64,000 nt of DNA, from positions 2,108,501 through 2,172,500 of the forward strand of contig NZ_CP009429.1 of the NCBI RefSeq assembly GCF_001314325.1. The letters are read 5' to 3'. Below, piece after piece: positions 63,269 to 64,000 of this stretch; within the stretch, counting starts at the first letter, position 1; the number at the start of each line of letters is the position of its first letter. The stretch comes from Sphingopyxis macrogoltabida (GTDB lineage: Bacteria; Pseudomonadota; Alphaproteobacteria; Sphingomonadales; Sphingomonadaceae). A program made the position numbers and the translations under genes. Below the pieces are notes generated by a model. The model had not been told where the DNA came from. It ran no database searches and saw nothing but the letters and a program-made list of their open reading frames with translations.

Positions 63269-64000
63269 TGGGGGGACTCCTCATTGGGGGCGACTGCGGG
63301 GGGCAGCAGCTCGGTCGCCCATTCGAGCTTGCGGTGGGAGAGCCACGCAGCCGCGAAGCCCTCGCGGCCGTGCGCGGCGAAAAGCTCGCCGATGCGGGTC
63401 TGGTCGGTTTTCGAGGAGGCGGCCGTGAAGGCGAGCGCGATGTCGCCGAGCCCGAGGTCAAAGAGGCGGTTGCCGCGGCGCGACTGGCAATAATAGTCGC
63501 GCTTGGGCGTCGCTCGGCTCAATATCTCGGCCTGCCGGTCGTTGAGCCCGAATCGCTCGTAGATACGCGCTATCTGCGGTTCGAGCGCGCGCTCGTTCGG
63601 CAGGAAGATACGCGTGGGACAGCTTTCGATGATCGCCGGCGCGATGCTCGAAGTCTCGATATCGGCAAGGCTCTGCGTCGCGAAGATGACGCTGGCGTTC
63701 TTCTTGCGCAGCGTCTTGAGCCATTCGCGCAGCTGCGCGGCAAAGGCTCGGCTGTCGAGAACGAGCCAGCCTTCGTCGATGATGATCAGCGTCGGCGATC
63801 CGTCGAGCCGGCCGGCGATGCGGTGGAAGAGATAGGACAGTACCGCGCCAGCCGAGGCTGCGCCGACGAGACCCTCGGTCTCGAACACCTGCACCATCGC
63901 CTCGCCGAGCTTCTCCTCGTCGGCGTCGAGCAGCCGGCCCCAGGGACCGCCGACCAGATAGGGCGCGAGTGCCTGCTTGAGTTCGATCGACTGAAGCAGC
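63265..64000 (-). CDS. trbE: Conjugal transfer ATPase TrbE (VirB4-like), C-terminal part
   Basis: Only about 245 C-terminal residues are inside the window; the frame is open to the right edge. LIIIDEGWLVLDSRAFAAQL contains the Walker B DE, VIFATQSLADIETSSIAPAI is the RAG-box-like region, and RFGLNDRQAEILSRATPKRD follows, all as in VirB4/TrbE. It powers the mating channel from the inner-membrane face. Confidence 0.95.
   Translation of the reverse strand, partial: LLQSIELKQALAPYLVGGPWGRLLDADEEKLGEAMVQVFETEGLVGAASAGAVLSYLFHRIAGRLDGSPTLIIIDEGWLVLDSRAFAAQLREWLKTLRKKNASVIFATQSLADIETSSIAPAIIESCPTRIFLPNERALEPQIARIYERFGLNDRQAEILSRATPKRDYYCQSRRGNRLFDLGLGDIALAFTAASSKTDQTRIGELFAAHGREGFAAAWLSHRKLEWATELLPPAVAPNEESPQ

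Larger units (their letters stand above)
57839..64000 (-). mobile_element. Trb-type conjugative transfer module (partial ICE)
   Basis: Minus-strand order trbE-J-K-L-F-G-I, then DUF2274 and AlpA, with overlaps between most genes; the rest (trbB-D, coupling protein, relaxase, integrase) must lie right of the window. This arrangement is seen in ICEs of the Tn4371-like family and in sphingomonad elements. The left boundary is not defined; the IS256 copy lies beside it. Confidence 0.8.

Overview
The window looks like chromosome of an alphaproteobacterium of the Sphingomonadaceae (Sphingopyxis- or Sphingomonas-like; inferred). The evidence is high GC, five TonB-dependent receptors (TBDRs) in 64 kb, acnA-type aconitase, many exported amidohydrolases and serine hydrolases, and a Trb-type conjugation cassette of the kind common in sphingomonad integrative elements.

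Region 1 (1-30017) is mostly an island for scavenging D-amino-acid compounds, probably D-glutamate peptides or N-acyl-D-amino acids. It has two DgcN-type genes, one DgcA-type racemase gene, an N-acyl-D-amino-acid deacylase, two membrane-dipeptidase-family enzymes, three penicillin-binding/beta-lactamase-fold hydrolases, an exported amidohydrolase, a YkvI-type membrane protein and two TBDRs. They form three minus-strand operons: 6178 to beyond base 1, 26942-17572, and 30017-27022. A divergent RpiR-type regulator starts at 6330. Each operon promoter carries a similar TTGACA-nn-TTTC element. The inferred flow is: outer-membrane uptake by TBDR, periplasmic trimming, inner-membrane transport (YkvI-like), then cytoplasmic N-acetylation (DgcN) and racemisation (DgcA). 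Between the operons lie a threonine-aldolase gene and a separate TBDR/SDR/reductase/acyl-CoA-ligase operon (14693-8531) divergent from a large MalT-like LuxR regulator.

Region 2 (30200-42913) is housekeeping and signalling: a MarR regulator, an exported protein of unknown function, a siderophore-type TBDR, a CHASE3 histidine kinase / response regulator / HisKA_2 kinase group (the last frameshifted), acnA, two small membrane proteins, an exported amidohydrolase and an NTF2-like protein. A perfect hairpin at 40814-40862 contains the stop codons of two convergent genes. Two REP-like palindromic repeats occur.

Region 3 (43026-55989) is a catabolic or transport cluster of unknown substrate: LysR; alpha/beta hydrolase, FAD monooxygenase, TBDR and a gamma-glutamyltransferase-like Ntn hydrolase; then GAF, BASS-type and MFS transporter genes on the other strand; then VOC, a second Ntn hydrolase and a carboxymuconolactone-decarboxylase-like protein. 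Three promoters share the architecture GTCTTGG(m)C(m)-N17-CTA at identical spacing, so the cluster is probably one regulon.

Region 4 (56283-64000) is mobile: an IS256-family insertion sequence, then AlpA, DUF2274 and trbI-G-F-L-K-J-E running off the right edge, i.e. one end of an integrative conjugative element. No integrase, relaxase, CRISPR array, rRNA or convincing tRNA was seen.
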